Below, piece after piece: positions 35,076 to 45,500 of a stretch of 64,000 bases of DNA. The notes under the pieces were generated by a model. That model was not told the DNA's origin. It ran no database searches and saw only the letters and a list, made by a program, of their open reading frames with translations. Numbering within the stretch: position 1 is the first letter of the stretch; every line of letters begins with the position of its first letter. The stretch comes from an uncultured Clostridium sp. GTDB lineage: Bacteria > Bacillota > Clostridia > Clostridiales > Clostridiaceae. The DNA is taken from positions 19,481 to 83,480 of the forward strand of contig CAKVNP010000001.1 of NCBI GenBank assembly GCA_934777095.1. Direction: 5' to 3'. Made by a program: the position numbers and the translations under genes.

Positions 35076-35103
35076 TAATATCCCTCCTAAAATAAATTTA
35101 TAT

Positions 35104-35144
35104 TAAAAAAGCCTCTATATAGGTTAATTTACCTATATAGAGGC
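35104..35144 (-). terminator. T-box-controlled terminator of metG leader
   Basis: Perfect 14-bp stem GCCTCTATATAGGT / ACCTATATAGAGGC (35111-35144) with a 6-base loop and a T6 tail on the minus strand. Confidence 0.93.
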
Positions 35145-35380
35145 GTTATATACGCGTTACCACTCTACTTTTAATTTATTTCACAATAAATTTCTCACTA
35201 AGTGACTTTTTATCACTCTGCAATATAACGGCTGCTTCCGTACTACCCTAATAAAAATACTCAGGTAATCTGCTCCGAGGCCATCTTCACATAGCTTAAT
35301 TATACCAGCTTTCACCTAATTTCTGGCTCTCTTTAATAATCTCCCTATGCTACTCTTCTCTTCTTAGCATTTAATATTTT
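35104..35380 (-). promoter_or_regulatory. T-box riboswitch leader (Met) of metG
   Basis: Minus-strand leader with AGAAGAGAAGAGTA, a stem I, the specifier ATG (plus strand CAT at 35282-35284) just before GCCTCGGAG, and the T-box AGAGTGGTAACGCG (35153-35166). The ATG matches tRNA-Met. The terminator is at 35111-35144. Confidence 0.93.
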
Positions 35381-35381
35381 T

Positions 35382-35410
35382 ATAATAGTATAAAACAAAT
35401 CAACTGTCAA
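35382..35410 (-). promoter_or_regulatory. Promoter of the metG T-box leader
   Basis: Minus strand TTGACA (35405-35410), 17-base spacer, TATTAT (35382-35387). Confidence 0.75.
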
Positions 35411-35484
35411 ATTTTTATAGTTGCTTTTATATTTAATTTATATATAAATTTGCTATAATTAATGTACAGGAGAGGATGCTTATA

Positions 35485-35982
35485 ATGAATAACTTTAAAT
35501 TACCTAAAATTGGACTAAGAACATTTAAATCTGGGTTAGCAGTTTTTCTTTGCTTGCTGCTGATTCCTAATGAGCCGTTTTTTGCCTGCCTCACTGCTGT
35601 AATTTGCCTTTGTGATACAGTAACAAATTCAGTACATATGGGTATAAATCGTGGTGGTGGAACTATTTTAGGAGCAACAAGCGGACTAGGCTTTTTATAC
35701 ATATTTAGATTTTTAGAAGCACATATACATAATAATCATATAGCAAAGTTAATAATTTATATGATTATTGGGCTAGGAATTATAGTAATGATTTACATAT
35801 GTAATATCTGGAGAAGACCAGGCGCAATAAATATTACCTGCATAGCATTTCTTGGAGTCACTACAGCTCATGCTTACTCTGATCCACTATATTATGCAAT
35901 AAATAGATCATTTGAAACAATACTTGGAATAATAATTTCAATTCTAGTTAATACACTAATAACACCACCTCCTCATAAATAA
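35485..35982 (+). CDS. Aromatic acid exporter (ArAE_1/FUSC-like) membrane protein
   Basis: A 165-residue membrane protein with about four to five hydrophobic segments (LKSGLAVFLCLLL; the TAVICLCDTV region; AKLIIYMIIGLGIIVMIY; FETILGIIISILVNTLI). It matches the short ArAE_1/DUF939-type N-terminal module without the usual cytoplasmic C-terminal domain. ATG at 35485 is chosen because AGGAGAGG (35468-35475) is nine bases upstream; an ATG at 35476 abuts that site. It may work as a homo-oligomer. Substrate unknown. Confidence 0.78.
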   Translation: MNNFKLPKIGLRTFKSGLAVFLCLLLIPNEPFFACLTAVICLCDTVTNSVHMGINRGGGTILGATSGLGFLYIFRFLEAHIHNNHIAKLIIYMIIGLGIIVMIYICNIWRRPGAINITCIAFLGVTTAHAYSDPLYYAINRSFETILGIIISILVNTLITPPPHK

Positions 35983-36076
35983 ATAAGTAAGTATTAACTT
36001 CAAAAACTGTGGAATTTCGCTAAGAATATTCCAATGTTTTTCCGTTATTGCTTACTTATTTTCATAGTAAAAAGGT

Positions 36077-36136
36077 AGAAATTCCCTTAGGAATTTCCTC
36101 CTTAATTCATCATTCATCATCCATAATTCATCATTA
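36077..36136. repeat. Partial inverted-repeat element, copy R5
   Basis: Stem-loop GAAATTCC/GGAATTTC (36078-36097) and one ATTCATCATT-type arm (36101-36136). It lies between convergent genes, just before a bidirectional terminator. Confidence 0.7.
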
Positions 36137-36186
36137 AAAAAGACTTCCTACAGAATTACCCCTAATTCTGTAAGAAGTCTTTTTTA
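36136..36186. terminator. Bidirectional terminator between the ArAE gene and the NhaC gene
   Basis: Long stem, AAAAAAGACTTC then TACAGAATTA with their complements and a CCCC loop, about 22 bp with one bulge. A- and T-runs flank both sides. Confidence 0.92.
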
Positions 36187-36239
36187 TATTGCCCCTATAT
36201 TTTAAGCCCGATTTTATTTATTGTCTTATTGCTTATTTC

Positions 36240-37973
36240 TTATACTGTTTCATCTACTATTACTGCTTCGTCTACTTTTTTACCAAACAGCATTATTCCG
36301 CCAAATAAAGCTAGTGCTGAAAGTGGTAATACTATATAAATTGGAAGTCCAAACCCTGCTGGGATATATCCAAATAGTATTGTAACTGCTGCAACAAATA
36401 ATGAATACCATATCTGTGTATTTACGTGATCTATATGATGGCAGCCTGCCCCCATTGATGAAAGTATTGTAGTATCAGATATTGGTGAACAGTGATCTCC
36501 AAAGATAGCTCCTGTTAATACTGCACTAGTGCTGACAACTACATATGACATTTCAGGATTAATCTTATAAGCTAATGGAATAGCAAGTGGCATTAATATA
36601 CTCATTGTTCCGTAAGCTGTTCCTGTAGAGAATGAGATTACTGCACCTAATATAAATATTAAACTTGGTAATAAGAATGCTGGTATTGCTCCATTTAGCG
36701 CTTCAACTAAAAATGCTGCTGTTCCTAATTCCTTAATTACTGATCCTAAAGACCAAGCTAATATAAGAATTACGCCAGTAATCATTAAGCCCTTCATTCC
36801 TTCAATCCAAACTTCAATTGCTTCTGATAAAGTAAATATCTTTTTGCATACTGCCATTACTATGGCAACTACTGAAGCAAATAATGCTGATTGGAATAAT
36901 GCTACTGATGCATCTGAGGCTGCAAATGCTTCTAATATTGCCTTAAATGAAAATGGTGAATTCGTCATTATTTGTTGTATTGCTACATCTTCGCCAGCCA
37001 TTATTGCTGAATATCCACTATAATAGAATGATGCAATTGCTGAAATCACTAATGTACCTATTGGAATTATTGCATTCCAGATACTTAATTTAACTCCTTC
37101 TTTTGGTTCTAAATCATCCATATGAGATGCTGTTGCTGCTACTTCTTCTGCTCCATTATTAATTCCTTTTCTTGCATTGATTTCAGCTTTTCTCATCGGT
37201 CCAAATTCTCTTAGAGTAATAGCTGTAATCACTATAAATAAAAGAATTAATATATTGTAGAATCTATAAGGTATTGTTTGAAGGAATACTCCAAATCCAC
37301 TAGTTTCAATACCAATTGAAGCAAAACCATCAGTTATTAAACTTACTTCAAGACCGATCCAAGTAGATATTATTGCAAGACCTGCTATTGGTGCTGCCGT
37401 AGCATCAATTATAAAAGCTAGTCTTTCTCTTGATATTTTCATCTTATCTGCAACTGGTCTCATTATTGGTCCAACAATTAATGAGTTTGCATAGTCATCA
37501 AAGAATACGCATATTCCTAAAAGCCAGGTTATAATTTGAGTACTTCTTGCTGTTTTAGCCTTTTTAGCTAAAGCTTCTGCGATAGCTTTTGCACCACCCA
37601 TCTTAGCTACTAAATTAATAACTCCTCCAATTACAAGAACCTGCAGGATAATACCTGCATTCCAAGGATCTGCTAGGGAATTTAATGCTCTATCAATAAA
37701 ATCTAAAAATGACTGTATTAATGCACTAAAAACATTAAAACCAGTTAAGTTTAAAATAAATCCTCCAGATAAAATTCCTATAAATAATGAAATAACAACA
37801 TTTTTTGTTATAAATGCTAGAATAATTGCAACTAGTGGTGGAATTAAAGTAAATATTCCAAACCTTTCTGCATTAGTAATTGTATTTCCTGTTTCTGCTG
37901 CAAATGCAAAATTTGAAGAAAATACTAGAATAATCATTAATAAACCAATTACTCTTTTACATGTACTTTTCAT
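36240..37973 (-). CDS. NhaC-family transporter under lysine riboswitch control
   Basis: A 577-residue polytopic membrane protein of the NhaC Na+/H+ antiporter superfamily, about 12 hydrophobic segments, with an N-terminal signal-like stretch ending AFA. GDHCSPISDTTILSS near residue 500 and DDYANSLIVGPIMRP near 157 are family motifs. A clear lysine riboswitch precedes the gene, so the transporter most likely handles lysine (uptake is the common proposal for such NhaC-type proteins) rather than serving pH homeostasis alone. GGGGG precedes the ATG. Confidence 0.88.
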   Translation of the reverse strand: MKSTCKRVIGLLMIILVFSSNFAFAAETGNTITNAERFGIFTLIPPLVAIILAFITKNVVISLFIGILSGGFILNLTGFNVFSALIQSFLDFIDRALNSLADPWNAGIILQVLVIGGVINLVAKMGGAKAIAEALAKKAKTARSTQIITWLLGICVFFDDYANSLIVGPIMRPVADKMKISRERLAFIIDATAAPIAGLAIISTWIGLEVSLITDGFASIGIETSGFGVFLQTIPYRFYNILILLFIVITAITLREFGPMRKAEINARKGINNGAEEVAATASHMDDLEPKEGVKLSIWNAIIPIGTLVISAIASFYYSGYSAIMAGEDVAIQQIMTNSPFSFKAILEAFAASDASVALFQSALFASVVAIVMAVCKKIFTLSEAIEVWIEGMKGLMITGVILILAWSLGSVIKELGTAAFLVEALNGAIPAFLLPSLIFILGAVISFSTGTAYGTMSILMPLAIPLAYKINPEMSYVVVSTSAVLTGAIFGDHCSPISDTTILSSMGAGCHHIDHVNTQIWYSLFVAAVTILFGYIPAGFGLPIYIVLPLSALALFGGIMLFGKKVDEAVIVDETV

Positions 37974-38033
37974 ATATCTTTCCCCCTAAAATATTATTTT
38001 TAAATGAACACTTCAGGGTTGCTATATAAAATA

Positions 38034-38063
38034 AGAAAACCTTGAGTTAACACTCAAGGTTTT
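38034..38063 (-). terminator. Expression-platform terminator of the lysine riboswitch
   Basis: Perfect 12-bp stem AAAACCTTGAGT / ACTCAAGGTTTT with a 4-base loop and a T-rich tail on the minus strand, between aptamer and gene. Confidence 0.85.
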
Positions 38064-38096
38064 GTAATAATCTAAAAATACTATAAAAAATCCTCA

Positions 38097-38268
38097 AATG
38101 ATAGCTCACCACAAAATAATATTGTGACAGTGATACATATATTCTATGTATCCCCAACTATACAGACTTAAAGCATTATCTGTATGTTTCGGCAAATCAT
38201 CCTTTCCCATTAAGTCATTGTGCTTATCTCATTAATGGTACTCTTAATCTTTGCACCTCTACCCTTAC
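38097..38268 (-). promoter_or_regulatory. Lysine riboswitch (L box) aptamer
   Basis: Read on the minus strand, conserved segments appear in order: GGTAGAGGTGC (P1 side, with AGAGGTGC at 38253-38260), AAGAGTA, GGGAAAGGATGATTTGCCGAA (38188-38208) and GAGCTATC (about 38100-38107) closing P1 as GGTAG/CTATC. This is the standard lysine aptamer, followed by a terminator at 38034-38063. Lysine binding should stop transcription of the NhaC gene. Confidence 0.95.
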
Positions 38269-38348
38269 GTTATTCACTTTTATGAACTCATTATAGCTGT
38301 TAATTTTATAATTTGCAATATAAAATTAAAATTTTTTACCTTTTTTTA

Positions 38349-39596
38349 TTATCTATTCATAAATTTCTCAATTTCTTCTACAGATTTAATCATATTTTTT
38401 GTTAAGACATCAACACCGTTTTCAGTAACTAAAACATCATCTTCTATTCTAATACCAATGCCTTCTTCTGGTATATATAGTCCTGGTTCAACAGTAAATA
38501 CTACCCCTGGCTCGAAAATAAAGTTTCTATGAGGAGTTTCAATATCATGAGTATCTAACCCTAAACTATGTCCTATACTATGGAAATAATATTTTCTAAC
38601 ATCTTTTTTATCAGTAATCAATCCAAGATTTATACATGCTTCTGCTAATAAATCTGTAGCCTTATTGTTAATATCCACATATTTAACTCCTGGCTTTATA
38701 GAGTTTATTATTTCTTCATTTACCTTTAAAACAGCATTATATACTTCCTTTTGTCTTTCTGTGAACTTGCCGTTTACAGGGAATGTTCTTGATATATCAG
38801 CATTATAGTATTTATATTGTGCTCCTAAATCAAAAAGAATTAAATCCCCATCTTTCATTTCTGTATCATTATCTACATAATGAAGTACAGTTGCATTTTT
38901 TCCTGCTGCCGCAATTGTATTAAATGCAAAATCTTTTGCTCCCTTACTCTTACAAACAAAATCAAAATATGCTTCAAGTTCATATTCCTTCATGCCTGGT
39001 TTTGCATTTTCCATTAATTTTTCAACACCGCTGATAGTTATCTCAATTGCTTTTCTTATATTATCTATTTCATCTGTTGATTTTACTAATCTTAATGCTG
39101 CTATTGCTGCATATACATTTTTAATGCTGGCTTGCGGATATTTTTCAGTCATTGACTTAGCAAATTTATGCGCTATTCCATCCATTGATGCATAGTTATC
39201 TTTTTCTAAATCTACATATAAATTAATTTCTTCTTTTAAAGTAATTAATCTATGTAAGCTGCCTTCAAAGCTGCTCTTAAATGCTACTGAATCTGCTCCT
39301 GTTATTTCTAAAGCTTCATCTTCCCTTAAGCTTTTACCAACCCACTTTTCCATTTCTAAGTCGATATCTTTAATAAAGAATTGGCATTTTTGTTCACCAT
39401 TTATTTTACTCATAACTAAAACATGATCTTCTTCATTTACACCAGTTAAATAATAGAAGTTTCTATTTGGTGTAAAATGATAGCTTTCATCTGCAGATTT
39501 TTTTGGTGCATTTCCTGCAAATAAAACAACTACTGAATTATCTTTAATAGAATCTAATACTTTTTTTCTACGTTCTTGGTATATTTTATTACTCAT
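38349..39596 (-). CDS. Xaa-Pro aminopeptidase (M24B, PepP-like)
   Basis: A 415-residue enzyme with an N-terminal AMP_N domain (about 1-130; SYHFTPNRNFYYLTG) and the M24 catalytic domain. Metal ligands: D246 (FDLGAQ), D257 (NADISR), H333 (IGHSLG), E360 (TVEPGLY) and E375 (RIEDDV). It should remove N-terminal residues before proline. GGAGAG precedes the ATG. The N-terminal domain separates it from the shorter relative at 2.4 kb. It is monocistronic as far as can be seen. Confidence 0.9.
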   Translation of the reverse strand: MSNKIYQERRKKVLDSIKDNSVVVLFAGNAPKKSADESYHFTPNRNFYYLTGVNEEDHVLVMSKINGEQKCQFFIKDIDLEMEKWVGKSLREDEALEITGADSVAFKSSFEGSLHRLITLKEEINLYVDLEKDNYASMDGIAHKFAKSMTEKYPQASIKNVYAAIAALRLVKSTDEIDNIRKAIEITISGVEKLMENAKPGMKEYELEAYFDFVCKSKGAKDFAFNTIAAAGKNATVLHYVDNDTEMKDGDLILFDLGAQYKYYNADISRTFPVNGKFTERQKEVYNAVLKVNEEIINSIKPGVKYVDINNKATDLLAEACINLGLITDKKDVRKYYFHSIGHSLGLDTHDIETPHRNFIFEPGVVFTVEPGLYIPEEGIGIRIEDDVLVTENGVDVLTKNMIKSVEEIEKFMNR

Positions 39597-39698
39597 TTTT
39601 CTTCTCTCCTATTTTAGTAATTTATCTTATTATATAACAATCTAAAATATCATTACTAGAATATTTTCACATTTTATTAAATATTTTGTTAATTTTTG

Positions 39699-40223
39699 TT
39701 ATCTAATAAAAATGCTCACCATTAACACTGCCATAATAATTGCCATAATATCTGCAAATACTGCTGCCCATAATGTATGCCTGATTTTTTTTATTTTTAC
39801 TGCCCCAAAATATACTGTTATGGTATAAAAAATTGTTTCTGTAGTTCCCATAATAACTGATGCTATAAGGCCAATCCTTGTGTCTGGACCATAATTTTTC
39901 AATATATCAGTAAATACGCCAATTGCACCACTTCCTGATAATGGTTTAATCAATACTAAAGGGACTATCTCCTTTGGTAGGTTAATTAATGAAGATATGG
40001 GCTCCACCAAATCATTTACCCAGTCTAAAAGCTTGGCAGATCTAAATATATTTACTGCAACAATCATTGCCAAGAGATAGGGAAATATATTGGCACAAAC
40101 CTTTAACCCTTCCTTTGCGCCTTCAACAAACCATTCATACACCTTTCTGCCCTTCACCATTCCATAAGTAATAATAATGAAAACTATGATTGGAATTATA
40201 CTCTTAGTTATATAATTAAACAT
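39699..40223 (-). CDS. spmB: Spore maturation protein B
   Basis: A 174-residue membrane protein of the nucleoside-recognition (Gate) family, with about four hydrophobic segments and the conserved IKPLSGSGAIGVFTDIL. SpmA and SpmB act together in spore core dehydration. GGAGG precedes the ATG. It follows spmA by 16 bases on the same strand, the standard pair. Confidence 0.92.
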   Translation of the reverse strand: MFNYITKSIIPIIVFIIITYGMVKGRKVYEWFVEGAKEGLKVCANIFPYLLAMIVAVNIFRSAKLLDWVNDLVEPISSLINLPKEIVPLVLIKPLSGSGAIGVFTDILKNYGPDTRIGLIASVIMGTTETIFYTITVYFGAVKIKKIRHTLWAAVFADIMAIIMAVLMVSIFIR

Positions 40224-40239
40224 ATGCTAACCTCCAATC

Positions 40240-40815
40240 CTAAAAATATCTCTGCATAATCTTACAGCAGATAACGCCCCAGACTGCTGCAATTGTAGTT
40301 GAAATTATTGCTGGCACTATTATTACTCCTGGATTTTTTGAACCTGCGGATGCTCTAATTGAAATTATGGTAGATGGAACTAATTGAATACAGGCTGCAT
40401 TTAATACTAAGAAAAGGCTCATATCATTAGATGCTTTTTCTTTTTCAGGATTAAGCCTCTGCATTTCTTCCATAGCTTTTATACCAAATGGTGTTGCTGC
40501 ATTTCCTAAACCCATCATATTAGCTGTAATATTCATTACTATTGCCCCCAGGGCTTTTTTATCCTTAGCAGCATCTTTAAATATTATCTTCAAGATAGGA
40601 CGCATAACCTTTGCTAATTTTTCAGTAAAGCCGCTTTTTTCCGCAACCTTCATTACTCCACACCAAAAGCACATTAAACCTGTAAGACTGATAATAAAGG
40701 TTACCGTACTTTCAATGGATGAAATAATATCATTAGACATAGCCTCTCCATTTCCTGACACAACACCAACTAAAATACCCAAAAATATCATTAAAAACCA
40801 AATATAATTTATCAT
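40240..40815 (-). CDS. spmA: Spore maturation protein A
   Basis: A 191-residue membrane protein of the same Gate family, with GLMCFWCGVMKVAEKSG and GLGNAATPFGIKAMEEM, typical of SpmA. I chose ATG at 40815, with GGGGAGAG upstream, over an in-frame start at 40836. It is the first gene of the spmA-spmB pair and diverges from a small coiled-coil gene; the short intervening region should hold the promoters. Confidence 0.92.
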   Translation of the reverse strand: MINYIWFLMIFLGILVGVVSGNGEAMSNDIISSIESTVTFIISLTGLMCFWCGVMKVAEKSGFTEKLAKVMRPILKIIFKDAAKDKKALGAIVMNITANMMGLGNAATPFGIKAMEEMQRLNPEKEKASNDMSLFLVLNAACIQLVPSTIISIRASAGSKNPGVIIVPAIISTTIAAVWGVICCKIMQRYF

Positions 40816-40934
40816 CCCAAACTCTCCCCATATCATTCATAATTAAAATATATTCCTTGCAAGGTATATTTATTAGTGATAGGATAAAGATAATAACATA
40901 TTGTTTTATTTTACCTAATAAAGGAGATGCACCA

Positions 40935-41120
40935 ATGAAAGAATCAAACTTAAAATTAGCTCAACAAGATATTGATGCGGCTTTAGAAACTGTAGATGAT
41001 ATAGAAAAATTCATTTCAGGAGATGACCTTGAAAAAGAAAAACTTAAAGAGAAATTCGTTGCGTTATCACAAAAGGTGCAACAATTAGAAAATCTTTTAA
41101 AAAATGAAGGTATATTATAA
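40935..41120 (+). CDS. Small coiled-coil protein of unknown function
   Basis: A 61-residue, highly charged, mostly helical protein (KLAQQDIDAALETVDDIEKF, then KEKLKEKFVALSQKVQQLEN with heptad-like spacing). No membrane segment or cysteine. ATG at 40935 follows AAGGAGATG with good spacing; the frame is open to 40857 but that part has no good site. A strong terminator follows the stop by a few bases, which supports a real gene. Confidence 0.7.
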   Translation: MKESNLKLAQQDIDAALETVDDIEKFISGDDLEKEKLKEKFVALSQKVQQLENLLKNEGIL

Positions 41121-41125
41121 TAAAT

Positions 41126-41158
41126 AAAAAAAAGATAGAGAAAACTCTATCTTTTTTT
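41126..41158 (+). terminator. Terminator of the small coiled-coil gene
   Basis: Stem AAAAAAAGATAGAG / CTCTATCTTTTTTT with a 4-base loop, six bases after the stop. Confidence 0.92.
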
Positions 41159-41355
41159 ATTAGGTTCCGTCACTAAAACTCAAATATTCTAACAAAACTC
41201 TCTCTACACTTATTTACCTATACCCATTGAAATGTAAAACCCCTAACAACATCTTAGTAAACGTTATCAACCTTGAATTTATTTTATCATGTTTTACTAT
41301 TTATTACAACTGGTAATTCTAAACTTTTACATTTTTTTATGAATTATACTAAAAA

Positions 41356-41390
41356 GGCTAAAGGATAAACTATTCGTTATCCTTTAGCCA
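41356..41390 (-). terminator. Terminator of the LacI/CcpA-like gene
   Basis: Perfect 13-bp stem GGCTAAAGGATAA / TTATCCTTTAGCC with an 8-base loop, T-rich tail on the minus strand, six bases from the stop. Confidence 0.88.
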
Positions 41391-41395
41391 TTAAA

Positions 41396-42394
41396 TTATT
41401 TACAGCTTTCTCTCTTAACTAAATCATAGTTTAATACATATTCAGCTTGATCTAATTGCTTATTATTTAATATTTTAATCAGCATTCTCATTGCTACTGA
41501 TCCCATATCATAGCTTGGTTGTCTTACTGTAGATAGTTTTGGATAGAAATAAGATGCAACCGCATTATCGTTAAATCCTATAACGCTTACATCACTTGGA
41601 GTATTAATTCCATTTTCTCTTAATCCATTAATAACACCCATTGCGATTTCATCAGATGCACAAATTATTCCATCTATCTTTGTATTAGCTTTGATAAATT
41701 GTTCAGCTGCTTTATATCCACTTTTTACTTTTAAGTTATTAAAGTAAACTAATTCCTCATTAATTGATAAGCCAGCTTCACTTAATGCTTTTTCATACCC
41801 GATAAATCTTTCTCCCCAGGCATTAGCTACATCCTTATTTACTCCAACAAAGGCTATATTTTTTAATCCTTTATCTAATAAATACTTTGTAGCTTCATAA
41901 GTTGCTGCAACGTTATCTATATATACACTTGGAAGTCTTCCTTCTTTGTCTTTAGTTTCAACTAGTACTGTTTTTAAATCTAATTCATTTATTATATCTA
42001 ATGTTTCTTCTTCTAGTGATGAACTCATATAGATAACTCCATCAACCATTTTTTCTTTAAGTACTCTTAAGTAATCTTTTTCTTTATCTGAATCAAAGTC
42101 TGAGTTACAAAGAATAACGTTGTAATCATAAATATTAGCAACATCTTCTGCCCCTCTAACGATTTCAGGATAAAATCCACTTGATATATCAGGCACTAAA
42201 ATTCCTATTGTCTTTGTCTTTTGGGTCTTTAAGCTTCTAGCTACTATATTAGGTCTATATCCCAACTTCTTAATTGCATCTAATACTTTTTTCTTTGTAT
42301 CTTCATTTACAACATCTATATCATTAAGTACTCTAGATACCGTAGCTATTGAAACGCCTGCTTCTTTAGCAACATCTTTTATAGAAGTAGCCAT
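41396..42394 (-). CDS. LacI family transcriptional regulator, CcpA/RegA-like
   Basis: A 332-residue regulator: LacI helix-turn-helix (about 4-24; IKDVAKEAGVSIATVSRVLN) with hinge (ARSLKTQKTKTIG), then a periplasmic-binding-protein fold. Length and sequence pattern resemble the clostridial CcpA homologue (RegA), but a carbohydrate-specific LacI regulator is possible. GGAGTGATG precedes the ATG. It is monocistronic; a cre-like sequence lies upstream, so it could act on its own promoter. Confidence 0.8.
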   Translation of the reverse strand: MATSIKDVAKEAGVSIATVSRVLNDIDVVNEDTKKKVLDAIKKLGYRPNIVARSLKTQKTKTIGILVPDISSGFYPEIVRGAEDVANIYDYNVILCNSDFDSDKEKDYLRVLKEKMVDGVIYMSSSLEEETLDIINELDLKTVLVETKDKEGRLPSVYIDNVAATYEATKYLLDKGLKNIAFVGVNKDVANAWGERFIGYEKALSEAGLSINEELVYFNNLKVKSGYKAAEQFIKANTKIDGIICASDEIAMGVINGLRENGINTPSDVSVIGFNDNAVASYFYPKLSTVRQPSYDMGSVAMRMLIKILNNKQLDQAEYVLNYDLVKRESCK

Positions 42395-42464
42395 AACAAC
42401 ATCACTCCATTTTCATTATTTTAATTAATTCATTATACCTTTAATTACCTATTTATACAAGGTT

Positions 42465-42478
42465 TGAAAACGTTTCAC
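42465..42478 (-). promoter_or_regulatory. cre-like site upstream of the LacI/CcpA-like gene
   Basis: TGAAAACGTTTCAC, with the central CG of LacI-family operators and near-symmetrical TGAAA...TTTCA arms, though one base short of the 14-bp cre consensus. It lies about 70 bases upstream of the start. Possible autoregulation. Confidence 0.4.
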
Positions 42479-42522
42479 AAATAATTTATGTAAACTTTTC
42501 ATAATGTATAGTTATATTATTT

Positions 42523-42553
42523 CAAAAAAAGGCGAGAATTATTATTCTCGCCT
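42523..42553 (-). terminator. Terminator of ileS
   Basis: Perfect stem GGCGAGAAT / ATTCTCGCC with a 4-base loop and a T7 tail on the minus strand, about nine bases after the stop. Confidence 0.93.
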
Positions 42554-42561
42554 AAAATATA

Positions 42562-45500
42562 TTATTTTATTACTTCAACAGTCATATTTAACTTTTCACC
42601 GTTTATAGTTACTTCAGTATAAGCAGCTTCTCCATTAAATACTACTTCTTGAGTTAAAGTTTCTCTCTTAATTACATCTTCAAACTTCTTGATAACAGCT
42701 AATAACATATCATTGTCTGCTACATAAAGCTTAATCTTATCTGCAACTTGGAATCCACTTTCTTTTCTCATATTTTGAATCTTAGAAACCATTTCTCTTA
42801 CATGGCCTTCTTCTCTTAATTCATCTGAAATATGAGTATCAAGAACAACACCAATTGTTCCTTCACCAGCAAATGCATATCCTTCTAATCCTTGCATTGT
42901 TACAAGTAGGTTTTCCTTATTTAATTCAATTTCAGTTCCATCTACATTAATAGTAACAACTCCACCATTTTGGATAGTTTGAGCTAATTCCATTTGGTTT
43001 CTAGAACCAATTTCTTTTCTTATTTGAGGTATCATCTTACCATAAGCTCTACCTAATACAGGAAGGTTTGGCTTGATTTCAAAGTTAACGTGCTCAGATA
43101 AATCAGCTCCAAATTCTACTGCTTTGATATTTAACTCATCAGTTATGATATCTCCATAGTATTCTGGAAGTGAATCTGTAGAAATAAGCATCTTAGATAA
43201 TGGCTGTCTATTCTTAATGTTAGCACCATTTCTTGCACTTCTTCCAAGCTTAACTATTGTGTAAGCTAAATCCATTTCCTTTTCTAAGTTTTTATCTATA
43301 GCAGCTTCGTCAGCTTCTGGCCATAAGCATAAGTGTACGCTTTCTGGAGCATTCGAGTCTAAGTTAACTACTAAGTTTTGGTATATTTCTTCAGTGATAA
43401 ATGGTACGAATGGTGCAGCAACTTTTGATAATGTAACAAGTACTCTATATAAAGTTACGTATGCTCCAATCTTATCATCTGTTAATTCTTGAGACCAGTA
43501 TCTAGCTCTGTTTCTTCTTACATACCAGTTAGATAATTCATCTGTAAAGTCTTCGATAGCAAGAGCAGCATTAGTTATGTCATAAGAATTTAACTTAGCA
43601 TCTACATCTTTAACTAATGTGTTAAGCTTAGACATTATCCATTTATCCATAACATTTTCTGATTGGAAATCAGCATATTGTAATGGGTTGAAGTTATCTA
43701 ATTCAGCATATAATACGTAGAATGAGTAAACATTCCATAATGTGCTTAAGAACTTTCTGCTAGCTTCTGCAACATCATCAGTTGAGAATCTAGTTGGAAG
43801 CCATGGAGCACTTGCAGTGTAGAAATGCCATCTTGTAGCATCTGCACCTTGAGCATCTAAAACTTCAAATGGATCTACAACGTTACCCTTAGATTTTGAC
43901 ATCTTTAAGCCCTTCTTATCAAGAACGTGACCTAAAACTATACAGTTTTCAAATGGATTTCTATCAAATACAGCAGTTGAAATTGCTAATAATGTATAGA
44001 ACCATCCTCTTGTTTGGTCAACAGCTTCTGAAATGAATTGAGCTGGGTAATTTTGTTCAAATAATTCTTTATTTTCAAATGGATAATGTAATTGAGCAAA
44101 TGGCATTGATCCTGAGTCGAACCAGCAGTCAATAACTTCTTTAACTCTTTCCATTTCTTTACCACATTCCGGACAATTTAAATGTACTTCATCGATATAT
44201 GGTTTGTGTAATTCTATATCCTCTGGTACGTTAACACCTTTTTGTTTTAACTCTTCAATGCTGCCAATACATTCTTTATGTCCACATTCACATTCCCAGA
44301 TTGGAAGTGGAGTTCCCCAGTATCTATCTCTTGAAATACCCCAGTCGATAACATTTTCTAAGAACTTACCAAATCTACCTGTTCTAATGTTATCAGGATA
44401 CCAATTGATCTTATTATTATTTTCTAAAAGCTTATCTCTTAATGTTGTCATTGCAACAAACCAGCTTTCCTTTGGATAATAAAGAAGTGGTGTGTCACAT
44501 CTCCAACAATGAGGATATGAGTGTAAATATCTTTCTGACTTAAATAATTTATTATTTTCTTCTAACCATTTACAAATGCTTTCATCACATTTTTTAACGA
44601 ACTTTCCAGCCCATGGAGTGACTTCTTCTACGAATTTACCTTCTCTATCAACTAAGTTTATGAAAGTAATTCCATTAGCTTTAGCAACTAAGCTATCATC
44701 TTCACCATAAGCAGGTGCAATATGAACTACACCAGTACCATCTGATAATGTTACATAATCACCGTGGATTACTTCAAAAGCTTTTCCTTCAACTTTTCCA
44801 AATGGCATTAATTGTTCATACTTAGTTCCAAGTAATTCAGTTCCAGGGAATTCTCTAACTAATTCAAAGTCTTCTCCTAAAACCTTTGGAGCTAAATCTT
44901 TAGCTAATATTAATATCTCATCGTTAACTTTTGCTTCAATGTAAGTATAAGCTTTGTTAATACATAAAGCTAAGTTTGATGGTAATGTCCAAGGAGTTGT
45001 TGTCCATGCTAAGATATATTTATTATCTTCATCTGCAACTTTAAATTTAGCAACTGCAGTTAAGTCTTTAACATCTTTGTATCCTTGAGCAACTTCATGT
45101 GAAGACAATGCAGTTCCACATCTTGGGCAGTATGGCATTACTTTGTGTCCTTCATATAAAAGACCTTTATCCCACATTTGCTTTAATGCCCACCATACTG
45201 ATTCAATGTATGGATTATGATAAGTTACATATGGATTTTCCATGTCAACCCAGTAACCTATTTGCTCAGTCATCTTTTCCCACATGCTAACATATGTGAA
45301 AACACTTTCTTTACATTCTTTAACGAATTTTTCTACTCCGTATTCCTCGATTTGTTCTTTTCCTGAAATACCAAGTTTCTTTTCTATTTCAAGCTCAACT
45401 GGAAGACCGTGAGTATCCCAACCTGCTTTTCTTATAACTTTATATCCCTTCATAACCTTATATCTTGGGATAATATCCTTCATAACTCTTGTTAAGATAT

